A stretch of 64,000 nucleotides of DNA. Origin: Phyllobacterium zundukense (lineage in GTDB: Bacteria > Pseudomonadota > Alphaproteobacteria > Rhizobiales > Rhizobiaceae). The DNA lies in contig NZ_CP017945.1 in assembly GCF_002764115.1 (NCBI RefSeq), positions 124,001 through 188,000 of the forward strand, written 5' to 3'. Below, in pieces: positions 53,878 to 62,527 of the stretch (position 1 is the stretch's first letter; every line of letters begins with the position of its first letter). A program made the position numbers and the translations under genes. The notes beneath the pieces were generated by a model, which saw nothing but the letters and a program-made list of their open reading frames with translations, made no database searches and was not told where the DNA came from.

Positions 53878-55197
53878 TCACGCGCCGTAGACGAGCCTGT
53901 CCTGCCGTGCCCGCAATTCGACGATCTTGGAGCCGGCGGCCGGGGCGGCATTGACGCTGGTGATCAGCTCGCCCTTGGCGATCGGGGCGGTGACGCTGCC
54001 GCCCTGCAACAGGCCGCAGGGGATGGCGCCGGCACTGCGCGCTTCGCCCGCCGTCATGATCCAGGCGCGGTAGCAATATTCGCCGATGGCATCGAGGGTG
54101 TCGCCGGGCTTCAGATCCTTCTTCGCCACCGCACAGACCTCGGCAACCGGCTTGGCCAGCGGCACCATGTCGGCCTTGCCGTAGAGCACGACGCGGGCGC
54201 AGGTCAGCGGCACCTCCAGCGAGGTCAGATGATACGGCCGGTGGAAGGTGAAATACGGCCCCTTGCCCATCTTCAAATCTTCCATGCGTTCGCAAATGCG
54301 CGGATGCGACATGTCGGCGACGACGAAGACGCCGGGTGCCACGCCCTTGCCGATCGAATAGTCGACGACACCGACCTTCGACAGCACGCCGCCATCCTTT
54401 TCCGGCACCAGCACCTTCGACAATTGATCCAGCGTGGCCGCCGGGCCATGCATGCCCGGCCGGTCCGGCACCAGCCCTGTGGCATTGGCGATCGCCGCCA
54501 TCTCCACCATGGTCTTCGAGCCGTCGACGAACTCGACCAGCATGCGCACATTCATGTGGCGGCGGGCGGCCTCTTCCTCGTAATCGTCGGGAATGGCATC
54601 GATGTTGAGCGGGTTGTTCTTGCCCTTGCCGGCGGCAACGATCGGATGGCCCATGGCCGAGACGAACTCGATCAGCTCCATGCAGGACGATGGCTCATCG
54701 CCCGCCCCCAGCGAATAGGTGACGCCGAGCCGGTCGGCCTCGCTCTTCAGATAGGCGCCGATGGTCACGTCCGCCTCGACATTCATCATCACCAGATGCT
54801 TGCCGTGTTCCATCGCCCGCAGGCCGATCTCGGCCCCGACCGCCGGCACGCCGGTCGCATCGATGACCACGTCGATCAGATCGTTCTCGAGGATGAGATT
54901 GGCATCGCTGGTGACGGCGATCTTGCCGGCCTCCATCGCCGCGCTCAAGCTGGAGGCAGTGGCGACTTCGCGCGAATGGCCCTGTTCCTGATAGGCGATA
55001 TCGACCGCCTTCAGGGCGTTCGGCAGGTTCAGTTCGGAAATCGCCCCGATCTCGATGCCGGGCATATGCGCCACCCGGGTAACGATGTCCGTGCCCATCT
55101 CGCCCGAACCGATCAGGCCGATGCGGATCGGTCGGCCCGTCTCCGCCCGGGCCTGCATGTCACGCGCCAATCCCGTCAATGCAACATTCGTAGCCAT
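53878..55197 (-). CDS. Homoserine-dehydrogenase-like oxidoreductase with C-terminal SAF domain (COG4091 type)
   Basis: A 439-residue protein. A Rossmann domain (IRIGLIGSGEMGTDIVTRVAHM, VDVVIDATG-like DLIDVVIDATGVPAVGAEIG) is followed by a catalytic part with LGAGDEPSSCMELIEFVSAMG and a C-terminal SAF domain (VCAVAKKDLKPGDTLDAIGEY, GELITSVNAAP). SAF proteins are often mislabelled as FlgA. It lies 90 bp after the CUT2 sugar operon in the same direction, so it probably oxidises or reduces a sugar-derived compound. G+C looks higher than in the neighbours, with many GCC and GGC codons. Exact substrate unknown. Confidence 0.8.
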   Translation of the reverse strand: MATNVALTGLARDMQARAETGRPIRIGLIGSGEMGTDIVTRVAHMPGIEIGAISELNLPNALKAVDIAYQEQGHSREVATASSLSAAMEAGKIAVTSDANLILENDLIDVVIDATGVPAVGAEIGLRAMEHGKHLVMMNVEADVTIGAYLKSEADRLGVTYSLGAGDEPSSCMELIEFVSAMGHPIVAAGKGKNNPLNIDAIPDDYEEEAARRHMNVRMLVEFVDGSKTMVEMAAIANATGLVPDRPGMHGPAATLDQLSKVLVPEKDGGVLSKVGVVDYSIGKGVAPGVFVVADMSHPRICERMEDLKMGKGPYFTFHRPYHLTSLEVPLTCARVVLYGKADMVPLAKPVAEVCAVAKKDLKPGDTLDAIGEYCYRAWIMTAGEARSAGAIPCGLLQGGSVTAPIAKGELITSVNAAPAAGSKIVELRARQDRLVYGA

Positions 55198-55287
55198 AAT
55201 GCCTCCAGTCCGTTTCAGACCGGCATAGGACGGGAAATCGTGATTGGCAAGTTAGAGGCCGATTGATTACCCACGAGCGCCTGCAAA

Positions 55288-56262
55288 TCACTGCTCCCTG
55301 GCAGTAACGCTGCGCGAGGAAAGCTTCGCCTGGAGTATCACGACGACGAGCAAGAAGAGGCCACGGATGACAGACTGCCAGTAGGCGGAAAGCGATATCC
55401 AGCCCTTGCCGTTCTCGAAGTTCAGCACATTGAACAGGATTCCGAGCAGCAGGACACCGGCCAGCGTCGCACCGACCGAACCGACGCCACCGGTGAGCAA
55501 GGTCCCACCGACAACGACTGCCGCGATGGCGAAGAGTTCCCAGCCTACACCCTCGATTGGTTGTCCCGCACCGAACTGCGAGGCAAGAATGACGCCGGCA
55601 AGCCCGGCAAGTCCGCCACTGGCGAGATAGACCAGGAATTTGATGCGATCGGCGGGGAGGCCCATCAGGCGCGTGGCATCCTCATTGCCGCCGACGGCAA
55701 GCACGCCCCGTCCGGTACTGGTGAAATTGAGGGCTATCCAGCCGAAGACATAGGCCACAATCGCGATCCATGCGGGAATGGGAAAGCCGAGAAAATTGTC
55801 CTGGCCGATCGACGTGAAGCCGCTTTCGTAGGAGACCGAAACCGACTGGTTGTTGGCAAGCAGAAGCGCAGTGCCGCTTGCCGCCAGCATCATCGCCAGC
55901 GTAGCGACAAACGGCATGATCTTCAACCGCGTAACCAGCACAGCATTGACGAGGCCGACGCAGAGCCCAGCACCTACACCGGCACAAAGGCCGACCCATG
56001 CGCCCTGCGGGCTGGCGAGCGCAGCGACGACACTGCCGAGGGCTGCTGTCGAGCCAACCGACAGGTCAATGCCGCCGGTCATGATGACAAAGCACATGCC
56101 GAGCGCCACCAGCGCGAACATGGAATTATAGCGCAGCACGCTGGTGATGTTGAAAAAGCCAAGGAAATAGTCGTAACGCGCCCAGCCAAAGAGAATAAGC
56201 AGCAACAACGCCAGAACCACACCATAGCTGCCAAGCATGGAAATCAATCGGACCCTTGTCAT
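55288..56262 (-). CDS. CUT2 (ribose-type) ABC transporter permease 2
   Basis: A 324-residue RbsC-type permease with about ten helices: MLGSYGVVLALLLLILFGWA, the conserved FVIMTGGIDLSVGSTAALGSVVAA, AVGGNEDATRLMGLPADRIK and GGTLLTGGVGSVGATLAGVLLLGIL. ATG 56262 overlaps the preceding permease stop (ATGA); an in-frame start at 56289 lies inside that gene. Two different permeases suggest a heterodimeric pore. Confidence 0.92.
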   Translation of the reverse strand: MTRVRLISMLGSYGVVLALLLLILFGWARYDYFLGFFNITSVLRYNSMFALVALGMCFVIMTGGIDLSVGSTAALGSVVAALASPQGAWVGLCAGVGAGLCVGLVNAVLVTRLKIMPFVATLAMMLAASGTALLLANNQSVSVSYESGFTSIGQDNFLGFPIPAWIAIVAYVFGWIALNFTSTGRGVLAVGGNEDATRLMGLPADRIKFLVYLASGGLAGLAGVILASQFGAGQPIEGVGWELFAIAAVVVGGTLLTGGVGSVGATLAGVLLLGILFNVLNFENGKGWISLSAYWQSVIRGLFLLVVVILQAKLSSRSVTAREQ

Positions 56263-57254
56263 GCGCGCCTGCCCTGTTGCTGGATCCAAACAGCGAGCAC
56301 AATGATGCCGGCCTTGACCACGAGAGCTGCAGCGTCCGGCACGCCGTTGGCGAGCAGCGTGTAACGCACGAGCTGGATCGTCATGGCGCCGAGGAGCGTC
56401 CCGACAATGGTTGCCTTGCCACCGCTAAGCAGTGTACCTCCGACGGCTACCGCCGCGATGGCATCGAGTTCCATACCCATGCCAACCAGATTGGCGTCGC
56501 TTGAGGAATTGATGGCGATGACGACGAGACCGGCGATACCGGCGCAAAGACCGCTGATCGCATAGACCACAAGTTTCACTTTGGAAACGGCGATGCCGGA
56601 AAGTTCCGCCGCCCGCTCATTGCCGCCAATAGCGATGATCTGGCGGCCGAAGACAGTCCGTTTCAACGCCCACGCAGCCGCTATCACGAGCAGCACCATC
56701 AGCAGCACCTGTACGGGAATGCCAAAGATACGGCCAAGGCCGATGAACTGGAACTGCGGCACACGGAACGTCTGGAGATTGCCATTGGTCATGACCTGGG
56801 CGATACCGCGCCCAGCGATGAACAGCACCAGCGTGGCGACAATGGGCTGGATGCGGAATTTGGCGATAAGCCAGCCGTTGAAAAGGCCGAAAAGACCGGC
56901 AACGCCAACCGAGATAATCATGGCGGCGACTACCGCCAAGTAAACATTGTGGATTGGAACGATCTTGCCGAGGAAGATCATCGGTGCGAGCGCACCGGAA
57001 ATCGCCATCAGCGAGCCGACCGAAAGATCAATGCCACCAGTCGCGATAACCAGCGTCATGCCGACGGCGACAATGACGATGGTGCAAACCTGCGTGAGGT
57101 TGACATTCAAAGTCTGCGCCGTCGCGAAGTTGCGGGTGAAGGCAAGGTTGAACAGGATGAGCAGGACGAGCGCGATCAAGGTGCCATAGCGCGCCATGAA
57201 ATCGAAGGGATCTAACGGTCTCGATAGGCGTTGTTGCCGGGCGGCGTCTGTCAC
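56259..57254 (-). CDS. CUT2 (ribose-type) ABC transporter permease 1
   Basis: A 331-residue RbsC-type permease: GMTLVIATGGIDLSVGSLMAISGALAP, FNGWLIAKFRIQPIVATLVLFIAGRGIAQ, AIGGNERAAELSGIAVSKVK and GGTLLSGGKATIVGTLLGAM. It shares the family blocks with the next permease but is clearly a different sequence. It overlaps the ATPase stop and the next permease start by four bases each. Confidence 0.92.
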   Translation of the reverse strand: MTDAARQQRLSRPLDPFDFMARYGTLIALVLLILFNLAFTRNFATAQTLNVNLTQVCTIVIVAVGMTLVIATGGIDLSVGSLMAISGALAPMIFLGKIVPIHNVYLAVVAAMIISVGVAGLFGLFNGWLIAKFRIQPIVATLVLFIAGRGIAQVMTNGNLQTFRVPQFQFIGLGRIFGIPVQVLLMVLLVIAAAWALKRTVFGRQIIAIGGNERAAELSGIAVSKVKLVVYAISGLCAGIAGLVVIAINSSSDANLVGMGMELDAIAAVAVGGTLLSGGKATIVGTLLGAMTIQLVRYTLLANGVPDAAALVVKAGIIVLAVWIQQQGRRA

Positions 57255-58789
57255 GATACCGTCCCCGCACTATGAGGCGCACTGCCGTGGGCCATGGCCG
57301 ACATCAAAGTATCCTCAGTGGCCCGATCGCGATCAAACTCGGCGACGCTGACGCCTTCACGCAGCACAAACACCCGGTCGGCACCCTCGATCACCTCTTC
57401 CAGTTCCGACGAGATCATCAACACCGAGAGCCCTTGATCGGCAAGCGACTTGATCAGCGATTGGATCTCGCCCTTGGCGCCGACATCGATGCCGCGGGTT
57501 GGTTCATCAAGAATGAGCAGGCGCGGATTCATTGCCAGCCAGCGGCCAAGGAGCACCTTCTGCTGGTTGCCGCCGGAGAGCTCGCGCACTTTCTGATCCG
57601 GTCCCGAACATTTGATCCCAAGCTGCCTGATGAACCGCTCGACGATGTCGCGTTGCGCCTTCTCGTCGATGATGCCGGAGTTGCTCAATTTCGGCATCAG
57701 TGCCAGCATCATGTTTTCCGCAACGCTCATCTCCGGAACAATGCCTTCGCTCTTGCGATCTTCGGTACAGAAGCCCATCCCCGCGACGATGGCGTCGGAG
57801 GGATTGCGCGGATCGAACTTCCGCCCGTCATAATACATCGTGCCCGCGCGCGGCCGGTCGATGCCGAACACGAGGCGGGCCGTTTCGGTGCGCCCGGCAC
57901 CGAGGAGGCCGGCAAATCCGGCGATCTCACCGCTGCGAACATTAAATGATACGTCCTGTACTGTCTGATTGATCGCCAGGTTCTCGGCGGAAAAGAGCAC
58001 CTTGCCGATCTTCTTCTGATCGCGGTCGCTGAAGGCGGTGGCATGGCCCTCGGCGCGCTTGATGGCCCGTCCAAGCATGGAAGAAACGAGACCGATCTTG
58101 TCAATCTCGTTCATGGAGGCCGTCTTTACGGTCCTGCCATCGCGCATGATGGTGACACGGTCGCAAACCTTATAGAGCTCGTCGAGCTTGTGGCTGACGA
58201 AGACCACCGAAACGCCCTCCTGCTTCAGCTGACGAATGACATCAAAGAGAACGGAAACCTCGCGCTCGTCGAGGGAGGAGGTAGGTTCGTCCATGATGAC
58301 GAGCTTTGCTGAGAAGCCGATGGCGCGGGCAATGGCCACCATCTGCTGGGTGGCTGTGTTGAATTCCATCAAGGGGCGATGCACGTCGACGCGCACGTTG
58401 AAGCGCTGCAGCAGCGTTTCCGCCTCCCGGTGCATGCGGTTCCAGTCGAGCAGGCCGTAACGGCGGGCTTCGCGACCGAGACAGATGTTCTCGGTGATGG
58501 AGCAGTAGGGAACGAGGTTGATTTCCTGATAGATGGTGCTGATGCCGCTGGCCTGCGCCTGCTGCGGCGAGAAGACTTCGAAGGGTTTGCCATCGAATGT
58601 CACTTCACCCGCATCGCGCCGGTGATAGCCGGTCAACACCTTGATAAGGGTCGATTTTCCCGCACCGTTCTGGCCGATCAGTGCGTGAACTTCGCCGCGT
58701 CCGACCGCAAAGGAAGCGGCGGATAGGGCGGGAATTCCGGCAAAACGTTTGTCGATGCCCGTCATCGACAGGAGAACGTCGGTGTTCAT
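57251..58789 (-). CDS. CUT2 sugar ABC transporter ATP-binding protein (RbsA type)
   Basis: A 512-residue double ABC ATPase. The first half has Walker A GQNGAGKSTLIK and the family's short signature region before LVIMDEPTSSLDEREV. The second half has the degenerate A loop GLLGAGRTETARL and the RbsA signature LSGGNQQKVLLGRWL with LLILDEPTRGIDVGAK. It energises import by the two RbsC-like permeases. Confidence 0.94.
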   Translation of the reverse strand: MNTDVLLSMTGIDKRFAGIPALSAASFAVGRGEVHALIGQNGAGKSTLIKVLTGYHRRDAGEVTFDGKPFEVFSPQQAQASGISTIYQEINLVPYCSITENICLGREARRYGLLDWNRMHREAETLLQRFNVRVDVHRPLMEFNTATQQMVAIARAIGFSAKLVIMDEPTSSLDEREVSVLFDVIRQLKQEGVSVVFVSHKLDELYKVCDRVTIMRDGRTVKTASMNEIDKIGLVSSMLGRAIKRAEGHATAFSDRDQKKIGKVLFSAENLAINQTVQDVSFNVRSGEIAGFAGLLGAGRTETARLVFGIDRPRAGTMYYDGRKFDPRNPSDAIVAGMGFCTEDRKSEGIVPEMSVAENMMLALMPKLSNSGIIDEKAQRDIVERFIRQLGIKCSGPDQKVRELSGGNQQKVLLGRWLAMNPRLLILDEPTRGIDVGAKGEIQSLIKSLADQGLSVLMISSELEEVIEGADRVFVLREGVSVAEFDRDRATEDTLMSAMAHGSAPHSAGTVS

Positions 58790-58854
58790 TGCAAAGCCAT
58801 TTCTGAATGCATCGGAAGGCTTTCGACGCTGCTAGGGCAACCGCCGAATGAAAC

Positions 58855-58879
58855 GCCAGCGCCCTATAAGAGCGCTGGC
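58855..58879 (-). terminator. Intercistronic hairpin after the sugar-binding protein gene
   Basis: GCCAGCGC and GCGCTGGC form an 8 bp perfect stem around a 9-base loop, 13 bp after the binding protein stop (58892). No T run follows. Probably a message-stabilising or partly terminating hairpin. Confidence 0.6.
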
Positions 58880-58891
58880 ATCGTTATAAAA

Positions 58892-59872
58892 TCAATAGGC
58901 AGTGCTCAGCAGCTCTTTTGCATTGCTAGCATCGTAGAACTGATCGGGGTTAATGAGTTTGTCCGGGATTTTGTCGCCATTGGCATAGGCAACGGCGGTC
59001 TCGAAAGCCTTTGGTCCGAAGCGTGGATTGCATTCGACGACCGCGGCGATCTTGCCATCAACCACAGCTTGCACGGCTTCCTTGCCGCCGTCGATCGACA
59101 ATACGAGGATATCCTTGCCTGGCACCTTGCCCGCAGCCTCGATGGCAGAGATCGCGCCGATCGCCATCTCATCATTATGGGCATAGACAACGTTGGCGTC
59201 GGGATGCGCCTGCAGCAGGGTTTCGGCAACCTGGCGTCCCTTGTCGCGAGCGAAATCGCCGGTTTGCGAAGCGACGATCTTGAAGTCGGAATGCTTGGCG
59301 ATCACATCGTCAAAACCCTTCTTGCGATCATTGGCCGGCGAGGAGCCGGTGGTGCCCTCAAGCTCAATGATCGTGGTCCTGCCGTTGGCGTTCTTGACCA
59401 GCCAGTCGGCAACGCGCTGCCCTTCCTCGATGAAGTTCGAGCCGATGAACGTTACATAATCCTCTCCAGCTTTTGCCAGGGACGCATCGACATTGCGATC
59501 GAGCAGAATAACTGGAATGCCAGCATTTTTAGCGGCCTTGATTGCCGGAATCAGTGGTTTTTCCTCACGTGGCGCCAGAAAGATCAGGTCCACGCCCTGA
59601 GCGATCATCGAATTGACGTCAGCGACCTGCTTGGCAGCAGAGCTTGCGGCGTCCGTGTAGACAAGCTGCCAGCCGCGCTTCTTGGCTTCCTCCTGCATGC
59701 TGGCAGTCTGGGCCAAGCGCCACGGATTATTGCTTTCGGTCTGGGCAAAGCCAACCTTGTAGGTGTCTTTCTTCTTGAGGGGCGGCGAATCTGCCAATGC
59801 GCTGCCAGCAACCATTGCAGCAGCGAAGCTAACCACTGATGCGAGCAGCAGAGTCCGACGGGTTATAGTCAT
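58892..59872 (-). CDS. CUT2 sugar-binding protein (RbsB type)
   Basis: A 326-residue periplasmic binding protein. Signal MTITRRTLLLASVVSFAAA to SALADS, then TYKVGFAQTESNNPWRLAQTASM, DLIFLAPREEKPLIPAIKAAKNAGIPVILLDRN and VYAHNDEMAIGAISAIEAAG, all of the RbsB fold. GGGAGG precedes the ATG. Related proteins bind furanose or pyranose sugars; the ligand is not clear. First gene of the operon, divergent from a LacI regulator. Confidence 0.93.
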   Translation of the reverse strand: MTITRRTLLLASVVSFAAAMVAGSALADSPPLKKKDTYKVGFAQTESNNPWRLAQTASMQEEAKKRGWQLVYTDAASSAAKQVADVNSMIAQGVDLIFLAPREEKPLIPAIKAAKNAGIPVILLDRNVDASLAKAGEDYVTFIGSNFIEEGQRVADWLVKNANGRTTIIELEGTTGSSPANDRKKGFDDVIAKHSDFKIVASQTGDFARDKGRQVAETLLQAHPDANVVYAHNDEMAIGAISAIEAAGKVPGKDILVLSIDGGKEAVQAVVDGKIAAVVECNPRFGPKAFETAVAYANGDKIPDKLINPDQFYDASNAKELLSTAY

Positions 59873-59940
59873 TGAAATTTCCTCCCAGAAATTCAGTTCG
59901 TGGCGATCCCACTCAGACGATCATCGCTACTTATAAAAAT

Positions 59941-59966
59941 TAGTCAATAATAATTTATATTGATTA
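59941..59966. promoter_or_regulatory. Imperfect palindrome between sugar operon and LacI gene
   Basis: TAGTCAATA (59941-59949) and TATTGATTA (59958-59966) are inverted arms with one mismatch, between the divergent starts at 59872 and 60046. A candidate LacI operator, AT-rich and therefore uncertain. Confidence 0.35.
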
Positions 59967-60045
59967 GTCGTGGCATCTGCTCCTAATATCGGGTCCAGTC
60001 TCATTGATTCAGGTGAGCCGGACGCGGCAAGAGGCATGGGTGCAC

Positions 60046-61176
60046 ATGGGCGATACAGTGGCAGATAGACCCACTGGGAAATCAAGGACCGCTCGTACTG
60101 CACCCCGGCGCAAGCGGGTGAGCAAGCGCGTGACCATGACCGATATTGCCCGCGTCGCCGGCTGTTCGCAGGCAACCGTATCATTCGTATTGAACAAGAC
60201 GCCGGGCATCAAACTCGCGATCGAAACCCGCGAGCGTGTGATAGAGGCAGCGCGAGCGCTCGGCTATGCCGCGCCCACTTTTGCTCATCTCGATCCAGCC
60301 GATCCCCTGACGCCCGCAACCGACGGCAAGATTGGTTTTGTCATCGATCAGCTCGCCGCCAGCCCGGAAGCGGTAGCAGTCATGGCCATAGAGGGCGCGC
60401 GCCAGGCCTCGTGGAGTGCTGGCAATATTATCCTTGTGGCGCAGACACTCAACGATCCGGAGATGGAACCACGCACGATCAGAGCTCTACGGGAACAAGG
60501 GATCTCGGCGCTGATCTATATGGCAATCTCGACGCGTGAAGTGGTTTTGCCTGCACCTGTTTATGAACTGGATGTGCCGGTCATCCTGCTCAATTGCTAC
60601 ACTGCAGACCATGCTTTTCCCGCTGTTGTTCCAAGCGAGATCGCAGGGGGCCAGCACTCGGCCCGTCACCTGATCCAGCATGGCCATCGCCGCATCGGCA
60701 CGATCACCGGCGAGTCCTGGATGGAGGCCGCGCAGGATCGGCTGAAAGGCTACCGGCGAGCGCTGGCAACAGCCGACATTCCGTTTGATGCAGAACTGGT
60801 GATCGAAGGCGATTGGTCAGCAAGTGCCGGATACGAGGGCGCCAGGCAATTGCTGGCGTTGAAGGACAGGCCAACGGCGATCTTCTGCCAAAATGACCGT
60901 ACCGCGATCGGCTGCTATGAAGCCCTCAAGGAAGCCGGCATGCGTATTCCCGAAGACATCTCTGTCATCGGTTACGACGACGAGGAAATCTCGCGCCATC
61001 TCCATCCACAGTTGACGACATCGGTGCTACCGCATCGCGCCATGGGCCGCTGGGCGATCGAGCAAATCGACTCGTTCATCCGCACACCGGGCAAACGCTA
61101 TCCAATCACCAAACTCGAATGCCCGCTGGTCGAGCGATCATCGGTCGCGGAGTGCGCCCACACCTTATTCGGTTAA
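60046..61176 (+). CDS. LacI family transcriptional regulator
   Basis: A 376-residue repressor. After a basic leader ([16 protein letters not shown]), the LacI helix-turn-helix is [46 protein letters not shown], followed by a periplasmic-binding-like sensor ([53 protein letters not shown]). ATG 60046 has AGAGG ten bases before it. It is divergent from the CUT2 operon, its likely target. It overlaps the convergent dctD end by four bases. Confidence 0.92.
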   Translation: MGDTVADRPTGKSRTARTAPRRKRVSKRVTMTDIARVAGCSQATVSFVLNKTPGIKLAIETRERVIEAARALGYAAPTFAHLDPADPLTPATDGKIGFVIDQLAASPEAVAVMAIEGARQASWSAGNIILVAQTLNDPEMEPRTIRALREQGISALIYMAISTREVVLPAPVYELDVPVILLNCYTADHAFPAVVPSEIAGGQHSARHLIQHGHRRIGTITGESWMEAAQDRLKGYRRALATADIPFDAELVIEGDWSASAGYEGARQLLALKDRPTAIFCQNDRTAIGCYEALKEAGMRIPEDISVIGYDDEEISRHLHPQLTTSVLPHRAMGRWAIEQIDSFIRTPGKRYPITKLECPLVERSSVAECAHTLFG

Positions 61177-62525
61177 CCAAGCTTGGACCTGGCATATTCG
61201 GCGCGATCGATACCGTGCCGTTGTAGTTTGTCGTAGAAGGTCTTGCGCGGAATGCCCAGTGCTTCAATGGTCGAGCGCACATCGCCATGGTTTGCCGTCA
61301 GCGCATCACGAATGAGCCTGGCCTCGTGCTGCTCCATTGCCTCGGGCAGACTTGCTGTGTTGGTCGGCTGACTAACTTTGGCACTTTCCATTTCGCCGAG
61401 CCCCAGCGCGACCCGTTCCGCGAAGTGCGAGAGTTCCCGCACATTGCCTGGCCAGTCATGCTCGAACAGGCGTGATCGCAGGGCTGCGGTCATCTCCGGT
61501 GGTTCGGTTTTGAATCGCATTGCGGCACGCTGCAGAAAATGCGTGAACAGCAGAGGGATGTCCTCCCGGCGCTCGCGCAGCGGCGGGATCGAAACCGTGA
61601 CGACATTCAACCGGTAGAACAGGTCCTCGCGGAAATTCGCCCGCTGTTCCGGACTGCCGAGATCGACCTTCGCCGCTGCGACTATGCGCAGGTCGACGGG
61701 GCGGTGCTCATTGGTGCCGAGTGGGGTGATTTCACGTGTTTCCAATACCCGCAGCAACTTGACCTGCGTTGACAGCGGCATGCTTTCGATCTCGTCGAGA
61801 AACAGGGTACCGCCGCTTGAGTGTTCGATACGGCCGACACGCTTTTTCTGCGCACCGGTAAAAGCGCCAGCCTCGTGACCGAAAAGCTCGCTTTCGATGA
61901 CCGTCTCCGGCAGAGCGCCGCAATTGAGCGCAACGAAATTGCCCGGTCTGCGCCGGCTCCATTCATGCAGGAGCCCTGCCGCGACTTCCTTGCCGGTACC
62001 GGTTTCGCCGGCAATCAGAACATCGACGTCGGCATTGGCCACATGGCGCAACGTCTTGCGCAGATTCTGCATGACGGGCGTTTGACCGAGAAGCGGCAGG
62101 TTCTCATCGGATGATTCCAGCGCAAGCCGCAATTGCCGGTTTTCCACGACAAGCCGCCGCTTTTCGACTGCCCGCATGATGCTCTGGACAAGACGGTCGG
62201 CGGGGTAAGGCTTGGCTATGAAATCATAGGCGCCTTCCTGCATGGCCTCGACCGCCATGTCGATATCGCCGTGTCCCGTGATCAGGATCACTGGCAGGTC
62301 TGGATCCATGGCGCGCAGTCGGCGAAACAGTTCGAGGCCGTCTATATGCGGCATGCGCACATCGGTGACGACCACACCGGCAAAATCCGGCGTGAGAAAC
62401 CGCATCGCACTCATGGCATCGGCAAAGGGCATGACTGTGAATCCCGCTAGCTCCAGCGTCTGCCGATTGGCATTGCGCAGATCATCATCATCGTCGACAA
62501 AAGCGATGCTGGGCTGAAACTCCAT
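61173..62525 (-). CDS. dctD: Sigma-54-dependent response regulator (DctD-like)
   Basis: A 450-residue NtrC-type regulator: receiver domain with the phospho-acceptor Asp in [17 protein letters not shown]+ domain with Walker [15 protein letters not shown], the sigma-54 contact loop GAFTGA and Walker [13 protein letters not shown], then a Fis-type helix-turn-helix ([32 protein letters not shown]). It follows the kinase gene by two bases. The pair matches DctB/DctD, which activates C4-dicarboxylate uptake (dctA) with RpoN; dctA is not in the window. Confidence 0.88.
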   Translation of the reverse strand: MEFQPSIAFVDDDDDLRNANRQTLELAGFTVMPFADAMSAMRFLTPDFAGVVVTDVRMPHIDGLELFRRLRAMDPDLPVILITGHGDIDMAVEAMQEGAYDFIAKPYPADRLVQSIMRAVEKRRLVVENRQLRLALESSDENLPLLGQTPVMQNLRKTLRHVANADVDVLIAGETGTGKEVAAGLLHEWSRRRPGNFVALNCGALPETVIESELFGHEAGAFTGAQKKRVGRIEHSSGGTLFLDEIESMPLSTQVKLLRVLETREITPLGTNEHRPVDLRIVAAAKVDLGSPEQRANFREDLFYRLNVVTVSIPPLRERREDIPLLFTHFLQRAAMRFKTEPPEMTAALRSRLFEHDWPGNVRELSHFAERVALGLGEMESAKVSQPTNTASLPEAMEQHEARLIRDALTANHGDVRSTIEALGIPRKTFYDKLQRHGIDRAEYARSKLG

Positions 62526-62527
62526 AA

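Noticed and set aside
53836..55266. 476-codon plus-strand open frame
   Set aside because: Long only because the SAF-domain gene is G+C-rich; its His/Arg/Asp-rich product has no recognisable fold, while the minus strand has Rossmann and SAF motifs and a matching terminator.
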